14,390 bases of DNA from Clostridia bacterium (GTDB lineage Bacteria > Bacillota > Clostridia > Oscillospirales > CAG-272). The stretch lies in the NCBI GenBank assembly GCA_017621015.1, contig JAGAUC010000175.1, positions 1-14,390 of the forward strand. Reading direction: 5' to 3'. Of the stretch, positions 14,113-14,390 are shown piece after piece. The stretch's first letter is position 1. The number at the start of each line of letters is the position of its first letter. The notes beneath the pieces were generated by a model. The model was not told the DNA's origin and did no database searches. It worked only from the letters and a program-made list of their open reading frames with translations. The position numbers and the translations under genes were made by a program.

Positions 14113-14390
14113 CTATAATTTTTCCGCGACCCTCAGCTTGGCGCTGTGTGATCTCGAATTCTGTGCCAACTCCTCCTCACTCGGAAGAAGCGGCTTATTG
14201 GTTATAATCTTAAGCTTCGGCTTATTTCCGCACACGCACACCGGGAAATTTCTCGGACACGTGCACCCCTTTGCCGCCGCGGCAAAGGTCTGCTTGACCA
14301 GCCTGTCCTCCAGCGAATGAAATGTGAGGATGGCGAGTCTCCCGCCCTGATTCAACAGCTTTACTGCGGAATCTATGGCGGGAGCTATAA
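14113..14390 (-). CDS. rsmH: 16S rRNA (cytosine-1402-N4)-methyltransferase RsmH, C-terminal part (start outside window)
   Basis: SAM-dependent enzyme (formerly MraW) that methylates N4 of C1402 in 16S rRNA; it is normally among the first genes of the dcw cluster. The frame is open to the window edge and holds about 92 codons, the C-terminal third of a protein of roughly 310 residues. The hallmark GGRLAILTFHSLEDRLVK is present, followed by the Cys-rich GCTCPRNFPVCVCG typical of Bacillota members and the terminal KPLLPSEEELAQNSRSHSAK, in which the R-S...AKLR ending is conserved. A start within the window is not possible because the conserved APAIDSAVKLLNQGG stretch continues to the edge. mraZ would be expected next, beyond the window. 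Identification is secure. Confidence 0.96.
   Translation of the reverse strand, partial: IAPAIDSAVKLLNQGGRLAILTFHSLEDRLVKQTFAAAAKGCTCPRNFPVCVCGNKPKLKIITNKPLLPSEEELAQNSRSHSAKLRVAEKL

Noticed and set aside
1..14390. Defence system, prophage, insertion sequence, CRISPR array, tRNA or rRNA
   Set aside because: None of the genes or repeats supports any of these; coding is continuous and typical of core housekeeping loci.

Overview
The window looks like a chromosomal core-gene region of a low-to-mid-GC Bacillota, most likely a Clostridia-class gut-type anaerobe. By eye the base composition is somewhat above half GC. The basis is strong GGAGG-type ribosome binding sites, two genes that appear to start with TTG, a class B penicillin-binding protein with two C-terminal PASTA domains inside a division/cell-wall cluster, and an RsmH with the Cys-rich segment common in Bacillota. 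This is inference from family knowledge; no species can be named.

Left part, plus strand (1-4668): the C-terminal 522 codons of secA, then a 1-nt-overlapping gene for a 229-residue six-helix membrane protein, a larger multipass membrane protein (TTG start), and a cytoplasmic alpha/beta hydrolase of the acetyl-xylan-esterase/dienelactone-hydrolase type. Gaps are -1, +10 and +15 nt, so these four read as one operon. The two membrane proteins are unrecognised but appear to be distant relatives of each other. A bidirectional intrinsic terminator (4673-4709) separates this operon from the convergent cluster.

Right part, minus strand (4708-14390, transcribed right to left): a dcw (division and cell wall) cluster in the order rsmH (3' part), a 214-residue single-pass membrane protein of unknown function where ftsL normally sits, a class B PBP, murE, murF, mraY, ftsW, murG. 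MurE and MurF extend the UDP-MurNAc peptide, MraY transfers it to undecaprenyl phosphate (lipid I), MurG adds GlcNAc (lipid II), and FtsW with the PBP polymerises and crosslinks septal peptidoglycan. murD, usually between mraY and ftsW/spoVE in Bacillota, is absent from this stretch.

The least explained parts are the 188-nt gap upstream of the PBP gene, which holds a large hairpin followed by seven T's on the transcribed strand (an attenuator-like element) and a weak sporulation-sigma-like promoter match, the protein in the ftsL position, and the tandem pair of membrane proteins behind secA. I saw no mobile element, CRISPR array, tRNA or rRNA. No gene-free stretch exceeds 300 bases.
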